A stretch of DNA of 64,000 bases from Opisthorchis felineus (taxonomy: Eukaryota > Platyhelminthes > Trematoda > Opisthorchiida > Opisthorchiidae), in NCBI GenBank assembly GCA_004794785.1, contig SJOL01010039.1:872638-936637 (forward strand), in the 5' to 3' direction. The notes beneath the pieces were generated by a model. It made no database searches and was not told the origin of the DNA. It worked only from the letters and a program-made list of their open reading frames with translations. Positions 44,521 through 57,629 of the stretch are shown here, piece by piece; the first letter of the stretch is position 1, and every line of letters starts with the position of its first letter. The position numbers and the translations under genes are program-made.

Positions 44521-46323
44521 CATGACACCGATTTAGATTCGCCTAAGAAGGCGGCGTCCGAGCATTCGTACCAATTATGGCCGTTGCGCTGTCCGCCGCA
44601 CTGTTGACCCCGCGCCGACACCGTTGAACCATCAGGGGCGGCGTTGACACTTGGTTCTGTAGCGTGGTGCGATGCAATCATAGTCAATCGTATTTGTGGA
44701 GCGAGTTGAAGACAAAACAGGAGATCTAATGTAGGCCGAATTGCTTTTTTGTCTGTAGGCATTTGGGTTCGGGTAGAAAATGGCCAGGAATCTTTGGGTG
44801 CCTAAGCATAACTAGGGAGTACTATTTTTGAAACCCCGATGTTATTTACTGTACAGCAGGTTTCATGTTGTTCTGGTTATTCTCGTCTAATCTGAGATCT
44901 AAAATTTCCCGGCATACTTAATGGGATGGCAGTAGATAACTGAAGGAGGTGTTATGAAATTATACGAACTCATTTAACCTTCCCTGAATGTTTTTTTTTG
45001 GCCATGGATACTTCAAGTAATTAGGCTACCGAGAAAATTACCGAAAAATTACGTTTATGGTTTCCTCAGATGCAGTGTGCAGAATAAGTCTGAAGCTTGT
45101 GGCCGGAGAAGACGCTAGTCACCGTCAACAACTTCCGTACTGGCCTGCACTTTGGTATAGGAGTGAATCTGACAGTCCTCTTCATCCTGGGTATCCTGGT
45201 TTCCGATTGTGCACCTGACAATCCCATCTTATTGGACTGAGACCCGGTCCTTCTGAAGGTGTGCCGTAGTTCCCAGGGCGTCGTAGAATCATCGTGGATC
45301 ACACACACAGCGTTATGTCGTGCACAACAGGGCGTATTCTAAAATTATCGTAGGCCATGTGCTATGTACGCAATCCCAAATAGGCCAGAAGACAATGGAT
45401 CTAAAGCGCGGTCAGTCAGGTCCGTACAGGAAAACGCGATAAGGTATGCAGTGACTAGTTGGCCAAGTATGGATAGTCGGCATTCATGTTAGGACGGGTC
45501 ACACTACCTTCCAGTTAGTGGAAGGTAATGGAAGTATTTTATTCGTGCACCAAATGTTGACCATTTGCAGTTACCGACCACGACCTCATAAATTCCTTAT
45601 GTGACCGCCCTCGCATAACTCTATTTGATCAGAACTGGCTGGGTGATGGCAATCCCGAAAGCTGTCTAGTATACGCTTAGTTCGACAACGATTATCATAC
45701 AGTCTGCAGCGCAAACGTCTACCGGGCTGTATCATTTTTACTGGACATATGGTCCGGTAGGGGCTCACGCTGAGCCAAAAGTGTGTTGCTTAGCAAGTCC
45801 AAGTTGCCTCTATCCGAACAATGGAACAGCATTCTTCTATGCTTGAAACCCATTTAGGTCACATGAGGATGTAAGCGACCGGGTATACTGTCCTCTCTGG
45901 AGTAACACTTGCTTCCTAGGCCTTTGGAAGTGCGTGTTGGCCAGTGTAGTTAACAGAAGTGCGGTACTGCAGGCGTTACACCTGTAGAGAAGGAAAATTC
46001 TGCAATTGAGTGCTGTCTTATACCATCATCTTAGCTTACAATCTGAGAAGATTAAAAACACTGATCAGTTAATAAAACCATATTGCACATCGTACCACCG
46101 TAGACATTCGAGTAACTAAACTGTCACTCGTTGCCATGAAAGGAGAGGATGACGTGATATAACAATGTAACATAGCTCACCATGTCTCTTATATTGTCAA
46201 CGAACGGATTCTACTCCATCTCATAGGGCTGTCGGACTGGTCAACTTGTGATTGTGGTCTTCACTTGACAGCACAGTGAGTGTAGAAAAGTGTAAAGGAA
46301 AGTGAAACAGAAAGGGCTAAAAG
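44521..46323. other. No supported feature
   Basis: Minus ORFs 44762-44493 and 45308-45066 show no recognisable domain. Confidence 0.4.
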
Positions 46324-46812
46324 ATGACTGAAATCATCCCTGATGAGAAAATACCATGGACTGTTCCGCCAAATGTACACTTTTTGTTGTTTTTAAGTCA
46401 GATGGTCATCGTGACATTCCTGTACATCTTGTGCTCGATTTCTGATTGGATCTGCCACCCATGGAGCACGGGTAGTCTGTTTCCATCCACCGGGAGTGGA
46501 AACATGAGTGAACTTACCGTTTTGTCACGGGAGTATCCTGTAGAAAAGCAGGATTCACCAGTCACGCACATATACCTGTCAATGTCGGTGTCCCAATCTA
46601 AAGAGCTACATCAATCTCAAATTACTAGAGAAAACAGATACCAATACTTCCTTTTCAGCAGTATACTTCACACACATTACGCAAACTTTTCAAGGTGGAT
46701 ATATTCTGTTACTAGGTTTGTAGTCGTCGAAAAGCCTCCTTTCTCGTGTTGTTCTCTTGTTGCTTCATTCACATGCCCACTGTCGAACGCGAATGTCGTG
46801 TCTCCTCTATAA
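46324..46812 (+). CDS. Hypothetical 162-codon ORF with one membrane segment
   Basis: ATG at 46324 follows purine-rich sequence and opens MTEIIPDEKIPWTVPPNVHF, then a hydrophobic stretch (FLLFLSQMVIVTFLYILCSI, residues about 20-40) that would span a membrane. The rest is polar up to about residue 125 and less protein-like afterwards. A weak donor (TTCAAG/GTGGAT near 46694) would end a first exon there. I do not recognise the family and see no further exons. It could be a chance ORF. Confidence 0.3.
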   Translation: MTEIIPDEKIPWTVPPNVHFLLFLSQMVIVTFLYILCSISDWICHPWSTGSLFPSTGSGNMSELTVLSREYPVEKQDSPVTHIYLSMSVSQSKELHQSQITRENRYQYFLFSSILHTHYANFSRWIYSVTRFVVVEKPPFSCCSLVASFTCPLSNANVVSPL

Positions 46813-47639
46813 ACTGCATAGGATATCGTATGGCGCGACTTGTCACGGTGACCGAGTGTAGTGGAATATACAAATTCTTGTGAAGGTATATGTTAACAAG
46901 GATGCCAACATTTCAACTCTTTCCCCCTTATGTTTTCAAAGGCTTCAGACACAATCTCCTACTCTCATGCTGCATACGCTGTACTTACCGTAGGAGATTA
47001 CTCACACAGGTGCTCTATTTGCTTGTCTCTGTTGAGTGCAAGTGTTGCTCACAACCCTGTTGGTTTTCAAGAAAACCTGAAATAAAAGCCCACCGCTGAA
47101 CAACGGGACCAGCTGGTCGCACAACATTACGTGGCAATAACCACATCATTTCCTCAAAATGAGATGACTCCGGTGCACTCCGGTGCGACTTCTGTCTGCG
47201 CGTGTCTTGTCTTGATCAAGAAGCAATTACCAAATATTGCTTAAACCACAGAAAATTCCAACAGTTTTAAAGTCTCGAAACTGCGGGTCCTCAATGTCAG
47301 GCAGAATGAAAATCGATACAACCAATCGGCCAACCAATCGACTTCTGTCGCCCACAATTATGACTTGATATTGCTATATGAATGGAGCTAGAGGATGAAT
47401 CCAGAAGTATGACGGAATTGGCGATTATCCCGTCCATTGATCAGGTTGTTATAGAAGAGCTTGCTAAAGTTTTCGTCACCAAACGAGAAGACCCCATCAG
47501 TTCGCGATTGGGGGATCCCGTCCACCTAACCGCGGCTCCAGTTTGAATGAAAGCCACTCCGGCACTTACTATCCGATAGTGGGGAAGAGATGCACTTCAG
47601 AATCAGTGTTTGTTAACGTCCAACTCAAAAAAATTAAAT
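46813..47639. other. No supported feature
   Basis: The short plus ORF 46890-47099 is unassigned; nothing else seen. Confidence 0.4.
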
Positions 47640-47830
47640 AATGATGTTTCAGTTGTAGCACCCTTTCGGTGTCTAGTTGCCATGCTACCCGAAATAGGCA
47701 CGAGGATCGAAATACTGCCAGGTTGCCAAGCCTAGGCAGCAGCACTCGAATGCACATGTCGGGTTCGAACCACGGACTTTCCGGTCAGTAAGTTCGCACG
47801 CTAACCACTCAGCCGTCTTGAGCTCTCCTC
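47640..47830 (-). repeat. tRNA-derived SINE, family D (minus), best copy
   Basis: The minus strand starts GGAGAGCTCAAGACGGCTGA (A box-like GGCTGAGTGGTTAGCGTGC) and continues GAACTTACTGACCGGAAAGT to box B GGTTCGAACCC. The tail follows with GGCAACCTGGCAGTATTTCG and GGGTAGCATGGCAACTAGAC. It is tRNA-like in layout but lacks a clean acceptor stem, so it is a SINE rather than a tRNA gene. No hammerhead core was found. Confidence 0.7.
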
Positions 47831-48699
47831 CAACTTATTAGTAATATTATCATTATTCCTATTATTATTTGGCAAGGTCAAGTTTGACTCAGTTTTTTTC
47901 ACGTTCGTTTAGGTTCAACGTGTCGTGGAATAACAGTTCATGCATTTTTGTCACAGAGGGGCAGCGCCTCTCTTGTATTGGAGTGGCCTGGGGTATATGG
48001 ACTTACACCTGTGAGCTGTTGGGAACAGTTTGCTTGTGCCCCTTGGGTGTCCTGTCTTGCTGTCTACCCTCATGCTGGTGGTCTATAGAGAGAGGTAACC
48101 AGGTCATAGATTGAATCCTAAGCTAAATCGGAATTAGCGTAATCGCCAGAGGGGGAGTTCATCCCTCACATCAGCAATGATAATTGGTTGAACGAGTTGA
48201 CAGATCTACATCTGGCGTCGTATCGAGAAGCTCAACCCATTTTGATCAGTCGAGCAGACAGCCCTAGTATGGCTTTCGTTATCGGGTGTCAGACACACTT
48301 GTTTCCCTACTATTCAGCTTATTCTACTAGTAGTTTCATACCTACCTTTCACCGGGACCTCTAAATGTATGCCTAGAGCCATGCACAACCGATATACCAG
48401 TAATTAATTTACCTAGTTCAGGTCACCGCATGGTTTCGTTTGTTAGGTAAGGTGTTTCTGCCTGATACGAGATGTGAAGTCATAAGGCTTTCGTGTTGAA
48501 ACTTGTTACCCCAACCCATAATAACGTGCAGCGGTCAGTAGTGAAAAGCATGTTCTGAGAACATGTGGAACCGCACCCGACCTGGTGTGGCACCTAATGC
48601 ACGTTCAGGTGTTGAGTGTCCTATTGGCCTCCTTGAGGTTATTCTGGAAGGCCACACGCATACACACGAAATCACCGTTAAACTCGCACGCACGCACGC
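47831..48699. other. No supported gene; possible further repeat
   Basis: The plus ORF 47869-48114 is Cys/Trp-rich and probably chance. A (GCAC)n run lies at 48686-48704. Confidence 0.35.
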
Positions 48700-48704
48700 A
48701 CACG
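48686..48704. repeat. (CGCA)n microsatellite
   Basis: CGCACGCACGCACGCACAC. Confidence 0.9.
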
Positions 48705-48805
48705 TCCATACTGTAAGTCCCATCAAGCGTTATCAGGCAACAAGTTCTCATAACAGATAAGCATAGACTGGCTTCACTGACAGGACGAACTCTCAATTGA
48801 AGGTA
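48705..48805 (+). repeat. SINE family B fragment
   Basis: AGCATAGACTGGCTTCACTG followed by ACAGGACGAACTCTCAATTG matches the block downstream of the family B ribozyme. Confidence 0.6.
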
Positions 48806-50689
48806 AGCTAAATGCTCCTGCGGCTTGTAGTGAGATGTACCAGGTGCTCAGTGCACACGCCTTACTATGCTGACACCATGCTGCCACTATCTGCTAAGGT
48901 GCTGTGAATAACTGGACAGAACCTGCATGAACTATAGGACTACGGCATCGCAGGACGCCTTGCATGCCGACCACATGCTTTTTTCCAGATAGCGCTCTCC
49001 CAGTGACCAGGAGTTTGTCGAGGCCTGTTGCTGTTCGTTTTCTTGAATGATCACGCCTAGGGGTCACCGTCACAGTTCCTTGTTAGTTATAAGACATCCG
49101 AATTTAGATTTATCCACAGCCACTCCATTTGGTAGGATTCCTGACAATCGGACACTGCTGGTTAGCGCATGTCCAACCCAAACTCATCGATCTGTCATCT
49201 GTTGTAGGATAAAACATTCATGAAGGCCGACATCCGGTTTTGTTTTTACCTCCACTTCTGTGTCAGCGGGGTCAAGTGTTTGGGTTCAATTTTAGACTGG
49301 TGTTGTATGTGTGTGTGTGGTCGTTTGACTTGGTTTTGCCCCCTCGTATGAATCTGTGCCTTCTAATATTCCCCTCGAAATCCATGACCCTAATCACGCA
49401 TGGTGGAAGCTCATCATGAGGTGTGCCAGGGAAAGATGGAGGATGTCGCAGCTGTACACGTGCAACCGACACGTGCGTGACAGCTGGAGTGGGGATAATT
49501 TCACACGTTGAGACCAATCGCAGTGCTTGAACGCATTCACCAAATAGCGTTCTGCAGAGGAATGGAGGTAGACATCACACAGGACTGTCATCTTCCTCAG
49601 GGACAGAAACAAAGGAATTCGAATTGTTTTTCGATTGAAGTTTGAACCCTAGAAACAATGTTACAGGGAAATGATGTCATAGGAAACAAAACATACTACT
49701 GCATATATTGGATGGACGCATTAGCTACCCGCCATTTTGGAACGTATGACATGATCGAATTTCACTTGTGGTTCGTCATCCGACACGCAAACTTGCAGGA
49801 GACTCGATACACACCCATCATACACCAGGGGGTTCTCATCCACGCACCAGTGTTTGTTCATGTTAGTCATGTTGGTCAACAACTACGAAAAGAACGAACA
49901 CTGAGGTTCAGCAGCTGAGCGCACCCTGCAGCTTGGCTTATCAGTAGTAACTCACATGCATGTTTTTTGTAGATCAGCGACTGGTGTGGTTTACATGGTC
50001 TGTTGGTGGGAATATCAAGTTTGAAGACTGTATCGGCGCACTGAAGCTTGGGTATCTGCACAATGTTTCTTAATGAACACCTCGCCATGATTCGTTAGAC
50101 CTGAGACCGTGTCTAAGGTTACTGAATTCCTCCGACTGAATTCTTTCTGATTAGGGAATTCTTATCTCTTATTGGCACTGATCTACTGAAGTGCCGATAT
50201 TGTACCCAGGTGTGCCTGCGAAATACAGATCTTTGAATGGTATCATCGGTGCTGCATTTCATCAGAATATGTAGAAATGGAAGATCTCCGTTTGAGATAT
50301 TTGAAGATCATCGCCTGGAGAGGGCGGCTTCTGCATTTCGCCAGCTTTGTGTCGATGCGAGATAGGCGTGGCCTACCATCAGGTCATCACAAGCAATAAG
50401 ACATTCAACGTCTTTTCCGGCAACGATTAAAAAGCGTGGTCTGATCAAAGCCGCGCAGCCGAGCTGGACGCATCGGTCTAGTAAGTAGATATGTTACATG
50501 GGGACAGCATACCCACATAAACATTCAGATGTGGGGTTGAGAACCAAACTCCTCATTGAGGCTATCTCAGATCTAAGTTGGAAATGTGATCTCTTAATTC
50601 GACATGTCTGTCTCCAAAAGACTCTTTTCTAATACCGCTACATAGTAGTTCGGACTTCAAACAGTGCTTTGTCTAAACTTATCATAATA
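48806..50689. other. No supported feature
   Basis: A short (TG)n run near 49305 and unassigned ORFs (49517-49272 minus, 49658-49918 plus). Confidence 0.4.
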
Positions 50690-50905
50690 CCAGCAAGGTT
50701 ACTGAAAACCCTTCGACAGCCCACGACCCGTTCCGCCCTTCTTGATGCTCACCAGGTAGTCGCAGTCTCCGAGTTCTCCCGAAAATTCTGTTCTACCTTA
50801 AACCAAATCGCACAGAACCCGTCTTCTTGTTGAGTCTCAAGAACGGTGAAACCAGTCGTGGGATGTCGAAGAGCTTTCGGCAACCATATGAGGGTGTGTT
50901 ACGAC
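50690..50905. repeat. Hammerhead family A, decayed head-to-head pair
   Basis: Minus copy (50765-50710): CUGGUGAG, GGAAC, GGGUC, then GUGGGCUGUCGAAGGG. Plus copy (50826-50870): UUGUUGAGUCUC, GUGAAACCAGUC, then GUGGGAUGUCGAAGAG. Both have core changes; the order minus then plus is as at 44.2 kb. Confidence 0.75.
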
Positions 50906-51079
50906 CAGACGTGCGCTGTGCTATTTGTGATATTTCCTCTTAGCAAGCCCAAATAAAAGCAAACAAGTTAAGAGGAGTAACATGTATGTGTCACAATTCC
51001 ACGAGGTGAATGAAGTAATTTTTAGGCCCTCCGAATATCACCAGTACCTACTGGAACTTCAACAGAGACCAGCTATTTA

Positions 51080-51660
51080 GCGTAAATTACAAAACCGTAC
51101 TTATCACTGTCAATTGTTTTTCCATGAAGTATCCCCTACCGGGCGAAGATCTCCTTTCTACTTAACAGATTTTGCAAACTGTCAATTGCTCATGGTATCC
51201 GGGAGCTGTGCTCTTCCGCAAACATCCGATGCAATAGCCTCAAATCAACATTCCAGCACAACCACCTCGAATGTTGTAGATACTTTTCTTCGCCAGCGAT
51301 TGTCTTTATTGCAACTCGCTTCCGGATGACATTGGTTCTAAGCTATCCCTACTCATACTTAAAGAGAAATGAAACCTAATGAAATACACTCATTAGCAAA
51401 AAAATGATTTGCGAGAGAACCACCTGGAGCCCAGCTGAATCTCTCTTTTATGATATTTCTATGAGTAGTGTATTACACCTAGAAATGAAACCTTTTTTGG
51501 ATGGATTAAAGTTCAACTCTGAGTGAATACCTCATACTGTTTTCCGTAAATTTCATTCACGAGAATATTCAGCCGTCCCACCAAATGGGTTGCTAATTTT
51601 CCTATGCTGAACTACGATACAATGATATTGCCAGCACAGAACCATTGATAGAACAATGAA
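51080..51660 (+). mobile_element. CR1-like non-LTR element, 3' end
   Basis: Aligns with 6020-6485. Translation gives STTTSNVVDTFLRQR, then after a frame change CNSLPDDIGSKLSL, the decayed form of the C-terminal WNSLPDDIV block of CR1-type reverse transcriptases. A shared 3' untranslated part follows. A small family A fragment (51395-51465, minus) lies inside or next to it. Confidence 0.6.
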
Positions 51661-53389
51661 CCTGTATGATTTTGCTTTTCAACTCCTCAGCAATACAGAA
51701 CACCGGTCTGTGGACATTCCTCTTCAGATAATCTCATAGAAGAAAATCTCGGGGATTCAAATGCGATGATCGTAGGAAATCCCTTCTGATTCTTAACTGA
51801 TGTTTGAGTCACTTCTACATCTCTTTAAACTGCGTGAATTGTGGTTTCCATTTGCAACAAACAGTTGGTAGGAGCGTGTATAAGATGTCTATCGTGCGTG
51901 TCAATGCAAAAAGTAGCATTTTTCGTGATGTTTTGCATTATTCAGACTAAACGTAGGAAAACCATTATTATACTCGTTTCAATCCGCTTTTCATCTTCAC
52001 ATAAATGCGCTGCTCTAATGCAAAAAATATGTGGATTGTTGACTGGTATTTTAGCTGTCTGAGTCTGCTGCCCACGACAGATCACCACTTGGTCCAAAAG
52101 CACCCATATCGCCTGCTTATCGATAGAGTTTCGTTCCTGGGAAGCGTTTTTAGCTAAGCCGTTTGGGACTAATATCACCTCATTGACTATTGCAGCCTGA
52201 ACATAAGCGTGAAAATGCGAGGTAACTGGGGAATAACCAAACTAGTCTTTTCAAGCCATTGAAGAAACTCGTGGAAGTCATGAGAAGAACGAAGGTAGCG
52301 AACACAGCTTTTCTGTGACCGGTCCACTTGGATAGCACATTACAAACTTGTATGATACCAGAAATCATATTAAAAGATCATGTGAAAATCACGGATACAT
52401 ACTCTTTTGTGAAAGAAAAAGATGAAGAATAGGGGGGAGGGGGTGCACGGGCCAAAAGGTCACGGAATCAAGCGATTGACGCCAATGTCAGGCAGGCTTG
52501 TGGAATCGATTTCACAGACCAGCTCAAGTTCAAAGGTCGCACATGTTTCTTTGTGACGCAAAGTTGTGGGTCGTGTAGTCGGATTCTAATCGCCTCAGCG
52601 ATCGGCAGTAGTCTGAATTGTACCAATCGTGTTCGGTCCAGAAGTGCCCGGTATAGCATATCGAAGGCGTGTCGTTTGTCGATGACATACACGGTTGGTT
52701 TCGGCCAGATGTGATGCGATTGTACATGAGCTCGGTTTCTTCTATCTAGCACTCAGAGACGCGGGACTGTGTTCTCGTGTTCTGTCCGGTAAACGCCTTA
52801 TCGTACGATCAACGCATGATGCTCGTCGCAAACATACAAATGAGTAGAGTCAGCAGACAGTGGTAGAAGGTGGCCATTTTTCCTTCAGAGGGGACCTGAT
52901 AATGGGGCTGGAAATGAAGCTCAAGCACAGATTAGCGGCCATGTATGTCGTATCCATAAAACCCCCAAGCATTCTGGTAACTAGTTCAACAACCGAGTGA
53001 CCTTTGAATGAGAGCTTTATATAGACAGGCTTCTTCCCATCTGTACATCATTTCGTTTTGAGTACCCACCGTTCAGGATCTCCGTTCTGCAAGAGTGTGC
53101 GTTATGAGAACTCTGGCCCCCCTGGTAACAAACCAGAGTAGCATATCTTCATTGCAGTCTCAGTGGGGAATCTATTTAGCTTACGTTTCTGTCGGAACGG
53201 AGCAAAGCTATCGAAGTGAACATAGTATCCTGTCGAGGTTTGGTCTGTGTGGACTTTGCGCCCTATGGTCCTGTCAATCTTCTTCGGTGCAACTTCGGTC
53301 TCCACATCAAGCTTGACCTTAGTATGAACTTAATTGAGACCGCTCAACACGTCTGTTGTACTGACAGTTTCGAGTAGACTATAAGGCTG
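51661..53389. other. No secure gene; unassigned minus ORF
   Basis: The minus ORF 52752-52468 (from GTG) reads coherently (VYVIDKRHAFDMLYRALLD, VTKKHVRPLNLSWSVKSIP) but I do not recognise it. A G-rich tract (52431-52443) lies beside it. Confidence 0.3.
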
Positions 53390-53490
53390 ACGAAAGCTCG
53401 GAGCTTCGCCTACCTGATGAGTCGAAAAAGGGCAAAATCGGTCGTGGGTTGTCGAACAGATTTCAGCAACGTTATCAGTAGTATTCCGTC
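53390..53490 (+). repeat. Hammerhead family A, single copy
   Basis: CUGAUGA 53414-53420 and GUC 53441-53443 are intact and helix I (GCCUAC with GUGGGU) is good, but the GAAA site reads AAAA (53434-53437) and stem II is short. Probably inactive. Confidence 0.75.
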
Positions 53491-56139
53491 AAGTTTCTAA
53501 ATCCGCTTGGAAGCTCCACTGTGGAGCGAAACCACTAGTTTGAATGAGTGAAACTGCACTATACGACATCTGTTCATGTAGCATGATTCTTACGCGAAGA
53601 AGGAGTACAATGTATGAAAAATCAGTTTTGGATGGGCCTCACTAGTTGCCAACCTGTGAAAGATGGCTGTTTAGGAAATGAAAACATCTTACTAAGGAGC
53701 TTCTGGTTTAGAGGGTGGCGGTTTGTTGTTGGTTCTCATGTGTAGCTGATTGTCCAAATGATCATGAGAGTTAAATCTGTTAAATCTTTCGAGAATTTGT
53801 CCGTTCTCACTTAGTAAGTTTTACCTCCCAATAAGAAAAACCCTCACTACCATGTAATTCCGAAATACCCTGGGTTATGTTGCTAATAACACAGACAGCC
53901 CCGGAACTCTAGGGAGCGCCCATCTACACAGAGATATTCGAGAGCGAACACATGATTTCTTAATGCTCCAGTGAAAAATTTGCTTGGTCCTTTTCTCATG
54001 ACCAGGAGCCGGTTCGTCAAACTAAATTGACTTTCGAGGAACGGAAGCAGATATCTGACATCGCTGTGAGGGGATGTCAGTTAGCTTGCTTGGCTGACTG
54101 ACAAAAAATAAAATGGTATCGAATATCGCCTTGACCAACCGAGCAACGTAAAAATCAGTCGCTCCTGCTTTGTGGTGCCTCAGCCATGCCGTATGAACTT
54201 GGTCACCAAGGCATGTCAGAATTCACGAGCATGATGCAGTGAGCACTTGTCATACCACATACTGGGTGTGATCGTCATGGTCTACGGTTGAAGTTGGGTT
54301 ACCTTTCATAGCGGTGAATTTTACCACGTATGAAAGTGATTGTGTATACACTCTCCATTCTCAGGACCCGGGGGAAATTACCGATGAACTAATTTCGTAT
54401 GCCGATCCATGGTTCAAAGGGCCCGAGAATAGATTTCAGTGTGGCAGGGATACATTCTACTTCACTGGATACGACGGCTATTAGATCACCTCTGTCAGAG
54501 AATCAAGTGGTTCTAAGTTGGTTTCAGTGTTTATTCAGCCAGCACCGATTTCCTTATTTCCATCAAGCGACCTATTTCTCTGGTGTCTAGAAGTAGGTAA
54601 CTTCGTTGGGAATGCAAAATAGAACTTTTCAAATAGTCCTCAAAAGTGTGTCTGTTGACTTTTAAAGTGCGCCTCCCGATTGGTGGATCCAAACTAAGAC
54701 GAGAGGCTTCGCATTTCAGGTGGGAACAAACGGAAGAATTGTAAAGTATAGTGAACGACAGAGCAACACAGAATAAGATAGAAAGACTCAGAAACCACGT
54801 TCATTAGCATCGGATACTTCATATTTTGTGTGCAATTATTCGTAGTTTTAAGTAGATTAGATGGTGCTCTCATTGTCAACTTGAAACGACGTCTAAACCA
54901 ACCAGTTGATGAACAAGTGTGTGATTGAGTTGCATGGAGATGTTTTTGATTGAATTCTGTAGGATCTTTACTTGCGATCTCTATTATTCAGAACGACGAT
55001 ATGAAAAATGTTAGTTTATTCGATGCAAGGAAGACGAAACTACTCACGTAACGCGCGATCCCCAATCGACTGCAAACATAGAGATCGCAGTAAAATCTGG
55101 ATACGGAACTGGCCTATCCATGGCCTTGAGGTCACGAAACAATGTTCGTAACCTGTTAGTTATCGTCTAATTTTCATTAGAATACACAGTAATTTCCATG
55201 AACTGGAAGGTTGGAACAAGTTAGTCAAGGTCTTGTTACTATATATCAACTGTCCGTTTCCATTCTAGAGTGGCCAACTCATTTTCCTACATACAACCAC
55301 GACCAATTGGTTCAGTGTTGGAGATATGCCCGTCCTTTCAGGGACGTTTAAAATGTTTTTTCGTCACCAAAGATTACCATCCGAAATGCCGATTGATGTG
55401 AGACACTTAATGTTGGAAATAAATCCCATTCGTTAACTAAACTTGTTTCATTTTACCACATATCGGGTGTGGTGCAGTAACTAGGGAAGGAAACGTGGAA
55501 TTCTAAGACAGATACTACCGAAATGACTGGCGGAATGAAAGATTGAACTCGAGCTGTGAACTTGCGGTGCTTGCCTGAAAGGTGGTTTGAAGAGCTTTCC
55601 CGACTAGCAGTTCTGCACGAGTGGCACACGACACCGGCACCGGCACGAACTCATAACTCTTCAACGTGACCATTCGGGGATTTATACTACCCTCAAGAAC
55701 AGCGTACTACAATCCTGATCGATTATTACGTCTACCAAATTTTCGGGCGGTTTGCCATTTGGTCGGTTTTTATCGATCTTCCATTACATGTATCTTGGAG
55801 GCTCCATAATGTGGTTGGGTGCCTTACGCAGATATTCATCATGACTGAATTTATTTCCTGATCAGTGTCCTTTAAAACTCTGTCCACCTCCCCATTAACA
55901 GTATTTCTCACCCGGCGTATCCAGTTTCACAGTGGGTCAACAATCCCCAGTGGGGCTGGTAGCATCGAGCTGACTGAAAAATGGTCTTGTCACAGCCTCC
56001 TGTTTAGGATGTGCGATCAGCCCACCCAACCACACTGATTTCACTGGCATGCAGCAAAACCCTCCTGCAGGTGACGCTTGCACAACCGAGACAAGCCACT
56101 GGAAAGAAATTTCGGACGGCTGGTGTGACATACTACTCA
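53491..56139. other. No supported feature
   Basis: Only short ORFs; none recognised. Confidence 0.4.
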
Positions 56140-56250
56140 TAATGTTGCTAAAAACTCTGACAATTTGAAGAACATAATAAACGAGATATTCAGCTGGGTT
56201 TAAGATGAGTCTCCCGTGAAAACCTGATTGGTATGCGAATGAGTGTATTT
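56140..56250 (+). repeat. Hammerhead family A fragment
   Basis: AAACGAGATATTCAGCTGGG and GCGAATGAGTGTATTTGTCA match the non-ribozyme part of the family A monomer; the ribozyme is not recognisable. Confidence 0.6.
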
Positions 56251-56689
56251 GTCAAATCTATGCTGGTGATTTTTTTATGTCATCGTTAGAAATCACGTGG
56301 ACTGATTAATCGACATTTACGGGAAGCATACAACGGCCTTCAAACAGTCAACTGAGTTATAGATTGGCTTACTAATGGAGGGAACTACCTCCCACTTGAG
56401 GATGAAATTCGGCGATTTTGAACCAATAGGTTTCCCAAGTGGGTCTCGTGTTGACGATTGTGGAGCTTCTGAAGGCTTGGAACTCGCTAAATTTTCATTA
56501 CAAAATAGGATATGGAAGTAAAATGCTACCAATGACAGCTGATTTAGCATCCAGTGTGTATCTGGTTAGAATGCTTACTTCGTAGTGTGAGCGAGCGGAG
56601 CGACTAAAATTGAGAATGCTTGAGTCACGAACCATTTGAGATTCTGTCCTGTCAATAATGCCATTAGCATATAAATAGCTCAGAGAAAG
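56251..56689. other. No supported feature
   Basis: The minus ORF 56550-56317 is unassigned. Confidence 0.4.
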
Positions 56690-57030
56690 AATACTGTTAC
56701 AGGATGAGTAAAACTTCTATCGGACAGGTCGTCATTCAAGGAGCCAGTCCATAAGTGAACAGTGATGTGGTTACTGTGATTGAAGGATGAGCGGCACCAT
56801 GGTCTATCGGTTTATGAACTAATCGCACTAGTGTTCAGCCGCTGCTCGCCGAATGGTTAATTGTTGAACTACTGGTCGAAAGGTCGCGAGTTCGAAACTC
56901 TCAGAGTTTCGTGAAATGGGTACTGCTGGTGATCTTCAATAGGGATGAAATAGTTGTACAGTGCTTCTCGGCTTCTCAGAGTACACTAGCTTCACTGACA
57001 TGATGAAATCTAAATTGAAAATTACCGACT
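56690..57030 (+). repeat. Hammerhead/tRNA-headed SINE, family B, second copy
   Basis: Matches 18090-18430 in order: ATGAGTAAAACTTCTATCGG, GATTGAAGGATGAGCGGCAC, the tRNA-like part with GGTCGCGAGTTCGAAACTC, the ribozyme (56920-56964) and the ACTGACATGATGAAATCT tail. In the ribozyme, helix I is perfect (GUACUG-side 56920-56925 with CAGUGC 56959-56964, six pairs) and GAAA is intact (56947-56950). The core has CUGGUGA and stem II is decayed. Confidence 0.75.
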
Positions 57031-57629
57031 CTCCTCACGCAACCATCAAAGAGAAAACAGTCGCACTGGAGTCAAAGAGGAAAGCAGCAGTCGGGTAGAT
57101 GGATCAGAGCCACAGATGAAGGAAAAGCAATAAAGCTACAAAAATTGGCTGAGAGCATTTGGAAAAGAGCGACCTACACGGAGCGGAGAGGAAGCGAAGG
57201 AACTCCTCTTTCAGGGCGTTAGTCAATCAGATAAATACACTGAGTGAACTTACATTCATGTATTGCATAGCGGTTGCAACTCCAGATGCTGGATCACTTT
57301 TTTTCACGAACGGATGTATGACCTTCTAGGGACACCGTGAGAGGCTGCAGAGGGGATAGAATGGAGTTGGATAGTCAATTCCATGTGTCATGCGCGCCAA
57401 ACAGAGAGTTGTTATTGTATCACGATCGAGTACATTGTTCACATGCGTCATTAATTGCTAAGGTTTACCGACAGAACTTTAGTGTGCGTAAACTAACCGA
57501 GATGGAACGGACTTATCCTTTGTTAACAGAATCATGCAGTTAGCAGAAACACTCGTCTGAGAATGACCGTTTTACTGTGTGCCAGCATGCCCTCTAAGCC
57601 TCTGGATTAGGGCATTGTTCTCTTTGCCA
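57031..57629. other. No supported feature
   Basis: The plus ORF 57337-57543 (from GTG) is unassigned. Confidence 0.4.

Noticed and set aside
47757..47827. Functional tRNA gene on the minus strand
   Set aside because: A and B boxes are present but acceptor and anticodon stems do not close, and the same sequence with the same tail recurs at two other loci, as in a SINE.
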